DNA from: Hermatobates lingyangjiaoensis
Lineage: Eukaryota; Arthropoda; Insecta; Hemiptera; Hermatobatidae
DNA: 64,000 nt
Direction: 5' to 3'
NCBI GenBank assembly: GCA_026182355.1
Contig: JAPFBL010000068.1
Span: forward strand, 10,391,001-10,455,000
The position numbers and the translations under genes were made by a program. The notes beneath the pieces are model-generated. The model was not told the DNA's origin. It saw only the letters and a list, made by a program, of their open reading frames with translations, and made no database searches. Positions 22,180 to 34,100 of the stretch are shown here, one piece after another (position 1 is the stretch's first letter; each line of letters opens with the position of its first letter).

Positions 22180-23600
22180 GATAAGTTTATATTTGTAATA
22201 TCAAATTGTAGGATAATAAAAAAACCCTGTTTGCCGATCTCTTTTTAAGTTCTTTGGAGAAAAATTTGTTTTACTTTGACAAACCCCTATTAAAAACAAT
22301 TTTGTTCTGGAGAAAATATGTTGATGATGTCTTGGCTGTCTTTAAAGAAACCCGTAGACAGCTTGATTCCTTGTAAATTTTATTGAACCAACTAAATCCC
22401 CTCATCACATTTACTATGGAGTGTGAGTCGAATGGGTCCCAGTATTATTTAGATCTGACTATGAACTGAGTAAAAAATAGGGTCGTTTGTAATATCTACT
22501 GTAAACCTACATGCACAGATTCTATAATACATGCAACCTCTTTTCACCCAATGCCACATAAATTAAGCACATTTCACTCAATGATTCACCGACTTTTTAC
22601 TACGCCCTTATCTAGTCAAAACAAATGCAAAAAGTTCAAAACATTAAAAACTATGGCAAAACAGATATCCCGTAGATTTAATTAACAAGTTAATTAGAAG
22701 AAAAGAGAGAAATCAAATCGTCAGCCGCGCATTCCCCCTAAACAGCTTTCCTACAAAAACCACACATGCCTTGATTGCGATCCCATTCATTGGTAATCCA
22801 TCCGTAAGAAGAGCTAAAATAATACAAAAGCACGGGTTAAAAGTAAGTTACAGAAACTTAGGTGACTAAAGTTGTCGTGCTCTAATTGCCCTTCACATTA
22901 TATGCATGACACTCAGATCCCATAATAGAACAAACTTATACAAGAAGTCGTCAAACACAAAATCAAATCCCTCAATAATAGTAAATTTATCTCTCATTTT
23001 GATAAACATTTAGTCACAAATAATCATGATTTGATCTAGAACAAAACACAGAATTATTACATGGAAACATGGAATTATTATTAAATTCCGCGAAATACCT
23101 ATTCTGAAAGCTTATGAAAATAAAAAATCATTGCCTGATAATTCTTCCGTTTACCTCAATGAACAAATCCCTAAGTGCACAGCTTTTATTAGATTATTCA
23201 CATGACGAAAACAAAAGTTCTATTTCCTCTTTATTCTTATAATTTTCATTCGTATTTCGTTATAGTTCCCTGTTATATTTTCTATACTTTGTCTCAGAGT
23301 GAATGCAAAGGCCTCTACCTTTAGGGAAAAATAACAAAGAAATGTACCAGCTTTCTAATATGAAACAGATGTACACTCCATACCTCCACCCACTTCCATC
23401 CTATTTCTAGTAAGTTGAATCACAGATACCCATCCTTGGGTATGTACATCTCTGTTTCCTTATTTTATTTTGTACCGCTTATTTTATACAACAGATAACT
23501 CTCTGATGCCATTGTATTTTTTTAGTTAATGCCTGAAGAAGAACACGTGTTCGAAACGTGTTGTTTATACTATTAAATTTCTTTATGTAGAGACAACTTC
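22180..23600 (+). mobile_element. Penelope-like element remnant (RT, endonuclease, 3' end)
   Basis: Readable blocks on the + strand, broken by stops and shifts, are: LFADLFLSSLEKNLFYFDKP (about 22229-22290), FWRKYVDDVLAVFKETRRQL (RT motif with the catalytic Y-V-D-D, about 22303-22362), CKPTCTDSIIHATSFHPMPH (PLE block), and LSCSNCPSHYMHD followed by SLNNSKFISHFDKHLVTNNH (GIY-YIG region, about 22870-23030). At 23533 a CTGAAGA hairpin GAAAC motif lies where a PLE terminal repeat would be. It is an old inactive copy, 5'-truncated. Confidence 0.85.
23533..23557 (+). ncRNA. Hammerhead-like motif at the PLE 3' end
   Basis: CTGAAGAAGAACACGTGTTC then GAAAC. The palindrome GAACACGTGTTC forms stem II between CTGAAGA and GAAAC, with one extra A before the stem. 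It lies about 370 bp beyond the last recognisable PLE coding block, the expected place for a PLE terminal repeat. This is the cleanest example tied to a coding copy in the window. Confidence 0.5.
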
Positions 23601-24640
23601 ATTAACTTTTTTATCCTACAATGAGTAAATTAAACCCTACAATAATAACTGAGTGCATTACCTTAAAATTAGAAGTAATATAAAATACTGAATGAACTTG
23701 ATATTAATGAAACGTAATGACTTCTGAAATTGAAGTGATGATCTGAAGTCTAATTTGTTGAGCTAGTAGTTAATTGCATTATATTACCTTCGGCACAATA
23801 CTGCAAAATAAAACAAAATTTCAATACCAATGATGCCAATAGATGTATTTAAACCTGAGACAGAATAACATAATCGTAAACAATGATTTACTTTTTTTTA
23901 GGAGATACTTATTTTGAAGAAATTAAGTGTGATTATGCTTTCTAGTTAACATTAAAAAAAAGTAATTGAATAGATTTGCGTAGTAATTGTCCTTAAAAGT
24001 CAAAAGTTTATAAAACCGTTCTGGGATTAGGATAATTTAACTTTAAAGGGTTCTTATTAAGTTGATATTGATATTAAACAAAATCGATGATAAATTAAAC
24101 TGATACACAAATATCAAAAAGTTCTACTCAGATAAAAAAAAACCTAACCAACCTGACGTTTGTTTTTGCTACCAGTGCTCCTGATGAAAAATGAGAATAG
24201 CTTTGTTCCTGTGCTTTAAACATTGTTTGGAATTCTTGAGTTTACATTCGTTTTAGTACAGCATATAATTTTTAATTCGATTATTATTGATAGTTATTAT
24301 TACAATTAATAATATCTGCTCATGTGATCAGGAAGAATTAATTGTTTTCTTTAGTAATAAAATTTGATTTAATTTCTATAAAAATGCATATTTATAATGA
24401 GGAATATGAATGTCGTTTAGCTTCACATACTTGATTTTTATTAAAGTAACTATGTCAAAAGTAGGGAAAGTAAGGACCAACTTAATAGAAACTGGAAATT
24501 TATAGGGGAGTTTATAGGAACTCGTGACTTTTAACGAATGATATAAGTATTGCGATTATAAAGTTCTATGAAGAGTAAAGGTTCTTTCACCATATCGGTT
24601 CATTTTGAGGAGAATTTTATATAACGAAATTCCCTCCTTC
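23600..24640. other. A+T-rich gap between PLE and LINE relics
   Basis: No gene or repeat was recognised with support. GCTCCTGATGAAAAATGAG at 24177-24195 recalls the hammerhead-like motif, but there is no GAAA partner in place. Confidence 0.4.
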
Positions 24641-25500
24641 TTCCTACCAGTCTGTTAGTAAACTAACGTGAAAAAACAGTGAAGTGCAATCATCTGTCTT
24701 CACTGCATGAAAACTAAGCGATGTTCCCCTGGCAGTGTTCTTGGTCCAATCCAATATTGCCTGTATACATTTGACTTCCCCAAGCTTCCTGTTATAATAA
24801 CTCCTAATCCACCCAATCAGATTTAGACGTTTCTGGGACTCATCGCGGATGACACAGCAATGGCTTATAGATGTGCTAATGTGGGTTATGTCACCAGGAA
24901 ATTGCAATGTTTCCTCGATGGGGCTTTGCATTGGTTTACCAAGCGGAAACGAGCGTTGAACCCAACAAAGAGCTCCCATGTTCGATTCGAAGGGACACCC
25001 CTTCCAATCTCCCTAACTTCATTGGTAACCAGATCATTCCCTACCAAACCCATGTAAAGTATCTGGGTTTTATTTTAGACTCCAGATTAACATTCAAACA
25101 ACACTTCCATAATAAATCCAAGCTTACAATTTACTTGATGTGTAATCTGTATTCTCTTTTCAAATCAAGGTATGCTCCCGGTTCAGTCAAGGACCTTATC
25201 TATAAGGGGGTCGTTCGTTCAGTAATGACTTATAGATGCTCCGTCTGGTTTAGAGCTGCACCAACGAACAAGGCTTGTATCCGGATCGTTCGAAATAAGT
25301 GTGCCCGCCTTATAGCCTTATAGGCTCCTTGGTACGCCCGGAATGTGTATATTCATCATGATTTGAGAATGGAATCCATAGATAGTTACATCATCCGACT
25401 TACTAACGATGAAAACAACGAACTACCTACTCATCCAAACCTCCTCAACTTCTCTGAACAATTACTTCATCCACTGACTATTTTTCCAACACATGGCTAA
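24640..25500 (+). mobile_element. Jockey-type LINE reverse-transcriptase fragment
   Basis: Blocks in order: CSPGSVLGPIQYCLYTFDFP (the P-Q-G-S-V-L-G-P motif, first residues altered); LIADDTAMAYRCA with the catalytic D-D at about 24848; then NPTKSSHV; an intact run of 138 codons (24907-25323) containing VKYLGFILDSRLTFKQHF and GVVRSVMTYRCSVWF (thumb region); and after a stop APWYARNVYIHHDLRMESI. This is the C-terminal half of a Jockey-like ORF2, with two frame changes and at least one stop. A long open frame on the minus strand at 24644-24979 is antisense to it. Confidence 0.8.
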
Positions 25501-27783
25501 AAACATTGAAAACTAGGAGTTACAAGACCACATGAACGTGAATACAACGTCATTACTGTACAGACGAACTTAATATCTGACATGAATTACTGACAGTCCA
25601 AGTTGTAGTAGCACGTAGCAGTAGAAAGCCTCTGGTTTAGAACTGCTAGTTATGACGTACACTGTAGTGTGAGGATATATTCATTAATCGGTTGGATGAA
25701 AACTATCAGGTCCACGAAATAAACCACTTCTCTTCTTGCAGACTGTACCGACAGTTTGCCCCATGAATGTAATCTGCTCTTTATAAACTGATATCTTACC
25801 ACTAATTCAAAAGAAATAAGTAAATATTAAATACAAGTAAAATTAATAGGAAAAGGAAATATTCATAAAAAGAAAATAATGTTTTATCTTAAAGGTATTA
25901 CTTGAAGGTGATATAATGGTGACCAATAGAAGTGAGTTTTGTAGACGATGTTTCAGGGTGGAGAATGTGATCGTTAAACCTTTGAAACTGTCCAGATAAC
26001 GTCTTACAGCCTCCTCAAGTCGGGTCACTTATTTCAACATTTAATCACCTGTAATAACATCCGTTCAGACACTAGTTTCATTCCGTCCCGGACAATTTCA
26101 AATGACAACCATCTTTTGTTTTATATTTACTCTTTCTGACTTGAAAAAAAAACTTGTACATGCTCTATTGTCTAAAAGAAATTTCGAAAGATATCTAAAC
26201 CATGTAGTCACAAGGAAAACTGATTGACTATCAGTCTAATTTATTTCAAACAGTACTGCTAGCAGACATTATCATATTTTAAAATAATCCTTTCTAACAA
26301 ATGTATTACTAAGTACTTTGTTGGTTTTAAGATTAGTTAAATTATGTAAACAAATAACAAAAATACTTCAATTTGTTAATTTAAATTACAAAGTTACGGC
26401 CCGATGCAAACAATTGTTTCACTTTGATAATATTAGAAATTATATCTACAATTCCAGTCACAAACTAAATAAAATATGATTATATTTATAATTTGCCACT
26501 GGTTCTTTTTTATCATTTCATAGTTAAAGTCTTCAATATTTTAAGAATTGAAATCCATCTAGTTTCAAAATCATCAATCTTTTGATTAATTCCAAACTGG
26601 AATTTGTAATTTGTCTTTACCTGTTGACAATACCAGTAACAAACCCAGTAACGATTTGAGCTTATACAATTTATAAGAACACGAGCATTATCTTTTTTTG
26701 AGTAGAAGGTAATTATTAACTTTTTGAAAGCGGCTTAATTTTTTAATTATATAACGTGCTAAGTAAAAATTAATCATGAAATTTGTTATTGCGAATATAA
26801 TAACATTGTAATTTTGTATTGTCTGAGTAGGAATTTGAAAACAGGACCAATGGAGGACTAACGACTTTTTCTACTCAGTAGGGTGTAATCAGCAGTCTAG
26901 GTCATAACCCTGTTCTTGCTGAATTAACTATATGCTATTGTGAGCCTGAGGTCAGCCTGAATGCCCCCAATGTCTTGTCTGGTTCTTTGTAAATCAGGTT
27001 TCGTTCGTCGTTATCTCATTCAGTCAGTTATAGAAAAAAGGCCTAGTCTAATTTATTTATTTTGCCATTCAAGCAGCACATTTTATATGTTTATTTTATA
27101 TACGTTTTATATATTTATTTTATATACGTTAGGTTATTGTGGAAGAATGAAAAGGATGGGATGGGCTTTTTGAATCTTCATTTGTGACCAGTCAGTCCAG
27201 TGTGAATTCCTCTGTCGACTCCAGTCTGAGATATATTTGAATAACCACATTCTGGCATATTTTATTATGACATAAAACTCTGACGAAAAAATAGGATTAG
27301 CTTTCTTTGAAAATTTTGTTACAAAAAGTATTTTGTGCAGTCACATTTATAATATGTTTATAGTTTAATATTTACCAACTGTTTCGTTATACTAGTGAAT
27401 AGTTTTAACAAAAAAAAAACAGATTTAAAATTGAGATAATATTTATTATTTCAAAAAAATGAAGGTTATCAATATTTGGAATTAAATATTCTAATAAATG
27501 TATATGATGCAATGACAACAATAGGACTTCCCGCTTGTAATAAGGGAGAAGTCTACGCAACAGCGACATCTCAAACAGTTTCAATTAAAATGTGCACTGT
27601 ATATTCGAATACCAGATTTTTGATCACCAACTGCACATATTGATGTCAAATATAATTCATAATAATTGAATTCATTCAATGAATTGAATTCTTTTTCAAT
27701 TCAAGCATTATTTCAAGAACACGAAATACCTTAGTAATACTTAGTAAATTATTACTAAGTAGTTATAATTTCTACTTAGAATC

Positions 27784-27819
27784 CTTAAGAGTTAATTAAT
27801 GTGGAAGGTGATCCAGAAT
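27784..27819 (+). repeat. 36-bp exact dispersed repeat, copy 1
   Basis: The 36-mer beginning CTTAAGAGTTAATTAATG recurs exactly at 30377-30412, 2.59 kb away. The preceding AGAAT and the following A-rich run also agree with one mismatch. It sits between imperfect inverted arms (TTTCTACTTAGAATC near 27769 and GATTCTAACTAAGTAGAAA near 27848). Confidence 0.85.
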
Positions 27820-30376
27820 CAAAAAAGTTAGAACCTTAGTTAGAATAAGATTCTAACTAAGTAGAAAACTTATTCATTTTTATTATTGACAATCTTCATG
27901 TCTGCCATTACTGATTATTTTTCGTTGCAAAATGCCGGTCTAGTTATGTAAGTCCAAACTAGACTGGCAATCGAATAACAATGAAATTATCCTTTAATTT
28001 GGTTGTGAAAAGTTCTGTGGACATTAACTTTGGGAAGGATGTAAACCTGTTCATTGTCCTGATGTACAGTTGAGGCAATACTTAAAGATGTTTACTTGAT
28101 TAACCTTGAGGAGAGTAAAATTGAGACTTTTCAATATAGCATGAACCGTGCAATACGTATACTGGACTGGGTGCCAAGTAATGTGCTATACTTGCCGTCC
28201 TTATAATAGCATGGATGTGTGGGCGCTCAAACAAGTTTAATTGCTTTCTTATTTTTTTTGTAGGTTATATTGAATTTAAAGGTTGCCATAAATAGTGGTC
28301 ATAACTGTCTCTGTACAAGGCATTCTGGATAATATCCTTGCTTTTTATATTATTTTATTCCTATCGTTGATTTTATTGAACTTTCAAAAATGTCTTTGTT
28401 TTGCATGCGTTTTTATACTTTTTTGCCTCACTTTATTTTACAAAACATGGAACTTATAATTTAAACTTACTACCATTCAGTTATTCCGATATAACTAAAT
28501 AGTCTCAATGACACTGGCTCGATGCCTCGTTCCAATGTTTCTCATGCTGTGTGATTCAAGCTCAGTTTGCCTAACAGCTCTTATGTTCCTTCCACTCATT
28601 TTTGTTGCTTGTATTTAAAGAATTAAACTGAACATAAGAAACACAAATATCAGGAAAAGACTTTCAACAATTTCAGCAACCTGTCATTTAATGGAAAGTG
28701 AATAATTTCTACTGGGGACTGCTTGAAATCTACTTTCTTTCATATTTTTCTTCATATAACAGCAAAGTCATCTGTATATCCTTGTATATTAGCTACGATT
28801 GTTAGAGTATTTGGTAGATCATTCAGAGCTAATGACCATACCAACGATAGCGCACGTGCCTGAGTCCAACCTTTATGAACACAGTTCCAGTTGTAGTATA
28901 TTCTACACCTACACTAATTATTCTTTGCCCCTATTAATCAATTCTGAAGCAACTGAAATAACAAAACTATCCACGAGTGCTGATTCCATGGATAACAAAG
29001 GCGTGTTATCTTAAGATCTTTTGTATCGAAGAAGCATCCCAGGGAATTCTTTTAAGCCTGAAAGATGTTTCTAATTTGTTAACCACAATTTTATTTACCT
29101 AAAACTTTTCAAGTTGCTTTACATAGAACTTTTGTTATTTTTAATGTAATTTTACTTTCCCAATGTTGCAAGATCTTGACATTTTCTTGTAAGACGATAC
29201 TTAGTAGAAAATTTTATGCTTCTTTGATCACCGGAAAAGACGCATAAAAATAGTATCTGCATTGTCATAAAGAATAGAAAAGTACTTTCCTAATGTTTAA
29301 ATGTTGCCTAACATCCTTCGCCCTGAACAGAATAATAAAATATATGTTTGTTTGACTTTTATAGCTTTAAAAATGTTATTGCTCTTACGTATATCATTAA
29401 CTTGTAATTTTTTTTTCAATTTTATTGTAAACCTTGGAACAAGAATTATGTTTGACAGCATTTTACTTAATATTTGTAAGTAATTTAAACAAATATGACA
29501 AGTACAATCCATTATGCATTTTTCCAAGTTAAGTTTTGAATTTTTTGAGCTGTATACACTTTTTGCAGAATTCAACATTTTTTTCATAGCACACCAGCTT
29601 TATAGAGTTTTTACTTGATATAGCATTCTTTTGCAGTCAGCTGTTTAGCATTAAAAAATATTTTCTTAAATCAAAAAATGTACCATAACGCCCATTTTTC
29701 TTCATGTAATTCCGGCAAACAAGCATTGAGTTCATTCTCCCATGAGGTTCTATTTTGGGTATTATTTCATCATGATTGGTTAATCAGTGTGAGTTGTAAC
29801 GTGTTCAAAAGTTTTCAAAAACAACCATCAGTCAAATTGTTTTCATTCTTATTGTAAAACTGTCCTTTTTGATTATTGGAAGGTCTAAATTTTCTTCAGT
29901 AAGGCTGTTGTTAGGTTCGTAATTAGAACACTTCAAAGTTACTAGTAAAGGAGACAAAAAATGTCTAAAATGTAATTTGGTAACACCCTCATTATTGTAA
30001 CGTTCATGCAATATAAATAAAAAACAATAGATTTTAGCCACACCATGTAGACACTTATTGTGTAGAACATGATTTTTATTCACACGATGTGGCCTATAGC
30101 TTGCTTAGATGTAAATCCGTCAGTATCTCGAGATCGACTTTTCTCATGCCACTAAACTTTACTTATAGTAAAGTAATAATGGAAACTATTCGTTCTGGAA
30201 AAATAAAAGGAAATGTATAATTCTGATTTGTTTGTACAATATCTCATTGTTATTGGTAATTTATTTAGTTTTGGAAATAATAAGATTACTTACAAATACA
30301 TTAAGGTAATTAATTTTTTTGCAGTCACATTTCTTTTTAGACCGTGTTTGCAACTACTTCTTTGACGAATAGAATT

Positions 30377-30412
30377 CTTAAGAGTTAATTAATGTGGAAG
30401 GTGATCCAGAAT
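30377..30412 (+). repeat. 36-bp exact dispersed repeat, copy 2
   Basis: Exact second copy of the 36-mer at 27784-27819, containing GTGGAAGGTGATCCAGAAT. No inverted arms flank this copy. Function is unknown; it could be a relic of a small transposon. Confidence 0.85.
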
Positions 30413-30949
30413 AAAAAATTATGATAAATACACTTACGTAATAAGTTATCATTTAATTGCAATTAATTTGTAGCCTCCTTTGAAGGATTTCTGCAAAAGT
30501 ATGAATGATATTTTACTTTGTCTTCGTAATGTAAAATGAATTTTCGAACGCGTTTACGGGCATTCGAGATAGATAATCAGTCAGGCTCACCGACGAGCTG
30601 GCGCGGTGCTACCCACCTCTCCTCCAGTCTTTTCTAACATTTTTCTTCCTTACTTTAATTTGTAATAGTTCTTCTATTAAGAGCTGTATTAGAAAAGACG
30701 TTGCATGAACTCTAATTTTATTTTCAGTTTTCTCTCACATTGGTACTTCTGAGTTGTGGCTATAATTATTCATATATTAGATATTGCTAAAGCAGTTTTC
30801 AGTTGTTAATTAATGTTAGTTCATGTGCATAGATCTGAAAACATTAAATCTGCCCTTTTGTAAAACTATACATTCTGATTATGTTAGAAGAAGGCTTTTA
30901 ATTTGAAATGATCATCTAAGGATGAAATCATTAGAACGTAAGGATTTAA

Positions 30950-31155
30950 AAGAAAAGCTGAAGTGTATGATAAAACGTGGAAAGAGGAATTGGGGACGGC
31001 GTAAGCAGGGCCTCTGCGCTGTCTGCCGTTCGAGTGACGGTCTCGGGAAAAGCCTAGACCCGGTGTCACTTGATTTGCATAGCAGCCTGTCTTTTATTAA
31101 TAACAGACTCACTCCGCCTGCTTCGTCCAATTTGCCCCTATCTTCTTATATCTTA
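30950..31155. promoter_or_regulatory. Candidate regulatory island with an octamer
   Basis: A GC-richer island that is open on both strands but matches no protein. It contains an exact POU octamer, ATTTGCAT, at 31073-31080, next to TTTTATTAATAACAG. A smaller GC-rich patch lies at 30540-30640. Confidence 0.28.
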
Positions 31156-31159
31156 GATT

Positions 31160-34100
31160 ATATTTAACACATTTTCATAAAAAAATAAAAGATATAAAAT
31201 TCCAGATCGTTTCAACTTGTGTAGCTCTTCTGCCAATAACAAGGATTAATAACTGCTGCATACCAAACTAACCGCTTTCTTTTGTTTCTTTATAATTAGT
31301 TTATTTAAACAAATATCTAAAGAATGAAGCAATATTTAATTTTAAACATATGTAAATACTATGAAATGTTTTTACATTTGTTTAACATTTCTTTCCAATT
31401 TGTAATTAAGTTGTTCACTCCAGAAAAAGTTAATTGATAATAGTCTAATTTTCGTTTTTAATAAAATGTAACATGGCGTTTTAAACGTTGTTTATTGTGT
31501 CATAAAAACAAACAATACACTATATACAATAGGTATAATGTAATAGAATTCACGTCCATTATGAATCACGTATAAACTAATTTGCTAATCTCACGTATTA
31601 GCAAAAATTAGTCTCCTAGTGATTTTATTTTTTTAACATATTTTAATGAGCTACTTCAAACTAAGAAGCTCTTAAAATATTGAAGGATGTCCGTCGGTTT
31701 GATTCCTGGAGGGCTGAAAACGAAGTGAATTTATAAACTGAAGCAGTCACCTTTTATTGCGTGTCTCATCTCAGGAGATGCCTCAGTCGAAATGGTTCGC
31801 CTTCATTTTTACAAGCTTTTATTGTTTAAATAAGTTTAAAATACTTATACAATTTAACAATGGTTGATTTTATGTTTTTGATCATAAACCAATAGCATTT
31901 TATGCCTGTGGACGAAGTTCCTTTGTTTTGAATTCAGTCATCTTAAGTTTAGATAATAATTATAGCTGTCAATTATAAAATCTCTGCACTAGATTAGTAC
32001 TATTTGATAGTAATGGTAATAATTTTTTATTATTATTTTATCTATTATATTATTATTATTTTGAGAGGATAACCAAAGTTCAGTTCAGGTAAGACCAAAC
32101 AACCCATTTAGTTCTTTGGCTGTAATATGCCTTAAAATACTGCCAATATAACTCACTGGTCGTGATAGTGTTGTTTAAGTGATATTAATGTCTTCGTGGT
32201 TACAACTGGAGTCAGAGATTCATCAACATGGCTCTATCACATGGCTGACGTTCCTCAGTAGGAGATCAAGTCAAAATTGATATCCTTCAAATCTCTTTTC
32301 ATTTTTTCAAATCAGATTGCTTTCTTTCTATCAAATTACAGGTTTTATTATCAAAACATGATTTGGTTTTGGCTAAGGAGTGCCAGTGAAATGAAATTCC
32401 CACCCATCAAATTATTCAATCATTTCTGACGGCTATCTCGTATCCTATTCATATCAGGCTCTCTTCTATCACCTGTTTAGCATTCCACCCTAATTTCCCC
32501 ATTATTCAAATTAATTTAAATCCCACCGTGTCTGACACGTCCGCTGCAATGTATTCTCCTCGTTGCATTTGGTTTACTATTATTATTCTGTCTTTTAATA
32601 GAGTGGTTAGACTTGTCAAGCAAAGGTCCAGATCTTATCTCTGCTGTATAGCAAAATCCATATTCATGACTGGTAGAAATATGCATTGTGTTTTAAATTC
32701 ACTGACATTCGAGTGGCTAATTATCTTTCCTAGAGCTCGTAAGTTTTATTTAACAAATGGAAGGAATCATATATTTTAATTATTTTCTACTAAAATCTAG
32801 GCCACTAAAATCTGGATGCCTTTTAAATTAATTATGAATTTGATTATTATCCTGGGAAACGTATTTTGTTCTAGTTGCTTTAAATAATCATTAAGAATGC
32901 TGTGAGATTCTGGTAGGAGGTGTTTGGCCTCAGATTTGTATCTGATTGTTGAAACAAGAATAAAGAAAAGACATATGAACTAGAAGAGTTCCAAGATTGG
33001 CATCATTCCCAAAACAACTCAGAGCGAACTGCCTTGCCTTTGTTTGGCTCTCCAGAATTCACAATGTCCAACAATGCTTCAACCAACCTGTAATGGTCCT
33101 TCCTAAATATAACTAATCTCTAATATTAAATCAATGTAAAACGCTGATAACAATAAATAATTATATTGAAGGACAACAATTAATTGCAAATGAAATAAAT
33201 CATTGTTTTTTAATTAATGAGATAACATGCCATAGATAATTTGCACAAAAACTTTGACTCAAAAAGGATGATTTAAGGAACATTAAGGCACATAAAAGAT
33301 GCCCAAGTTTTGATAAAAAAGAAACTCGATTGTTCAAATAGTGTGGCCTGTAGCGTAACAAATTTTTTGATACACGTCCTAAACTCCTCCCCTTATACAC
33401 ACGGACACATATTGAGACATCATAAAAAAGCGTCAAACAAGACTTTGGGTACCCCAGCACCCAATGCCAGTTTGTTCAGGATTACTATATTTTACTTACT
33501 GTGATATATTTAACAAATCAAGTACAATCTTGAAATCCATTGTATTGATTATCATATCGATTTTACGATTAACATAGCTAGTACGATGACTACTTTAGTG
33601 CAAAGTAAGGTAATACGAAGAAAAGTTTTTGTATTTAGGAGAACTATGCTGCATAGATTTTTCTTTTTTATTTGATAACCAATCATTCTCAGAAATAAGT
33701 TCTGGATTATGTTTATACTACACTGTGCCATTTATTCATTGACAAATAAATTAGTCTTTTGTTTCCAGATAATGCTGAAAGCAGTACCTACTTTTCTTAA
33801 ACATGTTAGCTAATATGACAAAAATTTCATAGTAATTTTATTGATGTAAATACATATTATAATAATTGTGATTTTCAGTCTAATTTATAAACAAACAAAG
33901 AGGAAAGTATTTTAGTTGACTTTAGCCCAATAACAATATTCAATATTTTAAATGTTTTGCCGTTTACACTGGTAAAATGATGAAATTTGTTATCTAATAT
34001 CTAGATATGTTGACCTGTGAATCATTTGAGACGAGGGCAACGGCAAAGCCTTTGAATCACTTGTGAGATCAGGGGATGACTGAGTTGTTCCAGGTAAGGT

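Larger units (their letters stand above)
25520..30530. other. A+T-rich intronic stretch
   Basis: The only supported feature is the 36-bp exact repeat at 27784; its second copy lies at 30377. A two-unit tandem around TTTATTTTATATACGTT sits at 27090-27130. Open frames near 28799, 29297 and 29832 are unrecognised chance frames. Confidence 0.45.

Noticed and set aside
24177..24215. CTCCTGATGA resembling the hammerhead-like motif
   Set aside because: No GAAA block at a suitable distance and no stem between.
24644..24979. Minus-strand open frame of 111 codons
   Set aside because: It is antisense to the Jockey-type RT fragment, whose own + strand reading shows catalytic motifs.
31690..31760. GGTTTGATTCCTGG resembling a tRNA B box
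   Set aside because: No A box at the right distance and no cloverleaf; not a tRNA or clear SINE.
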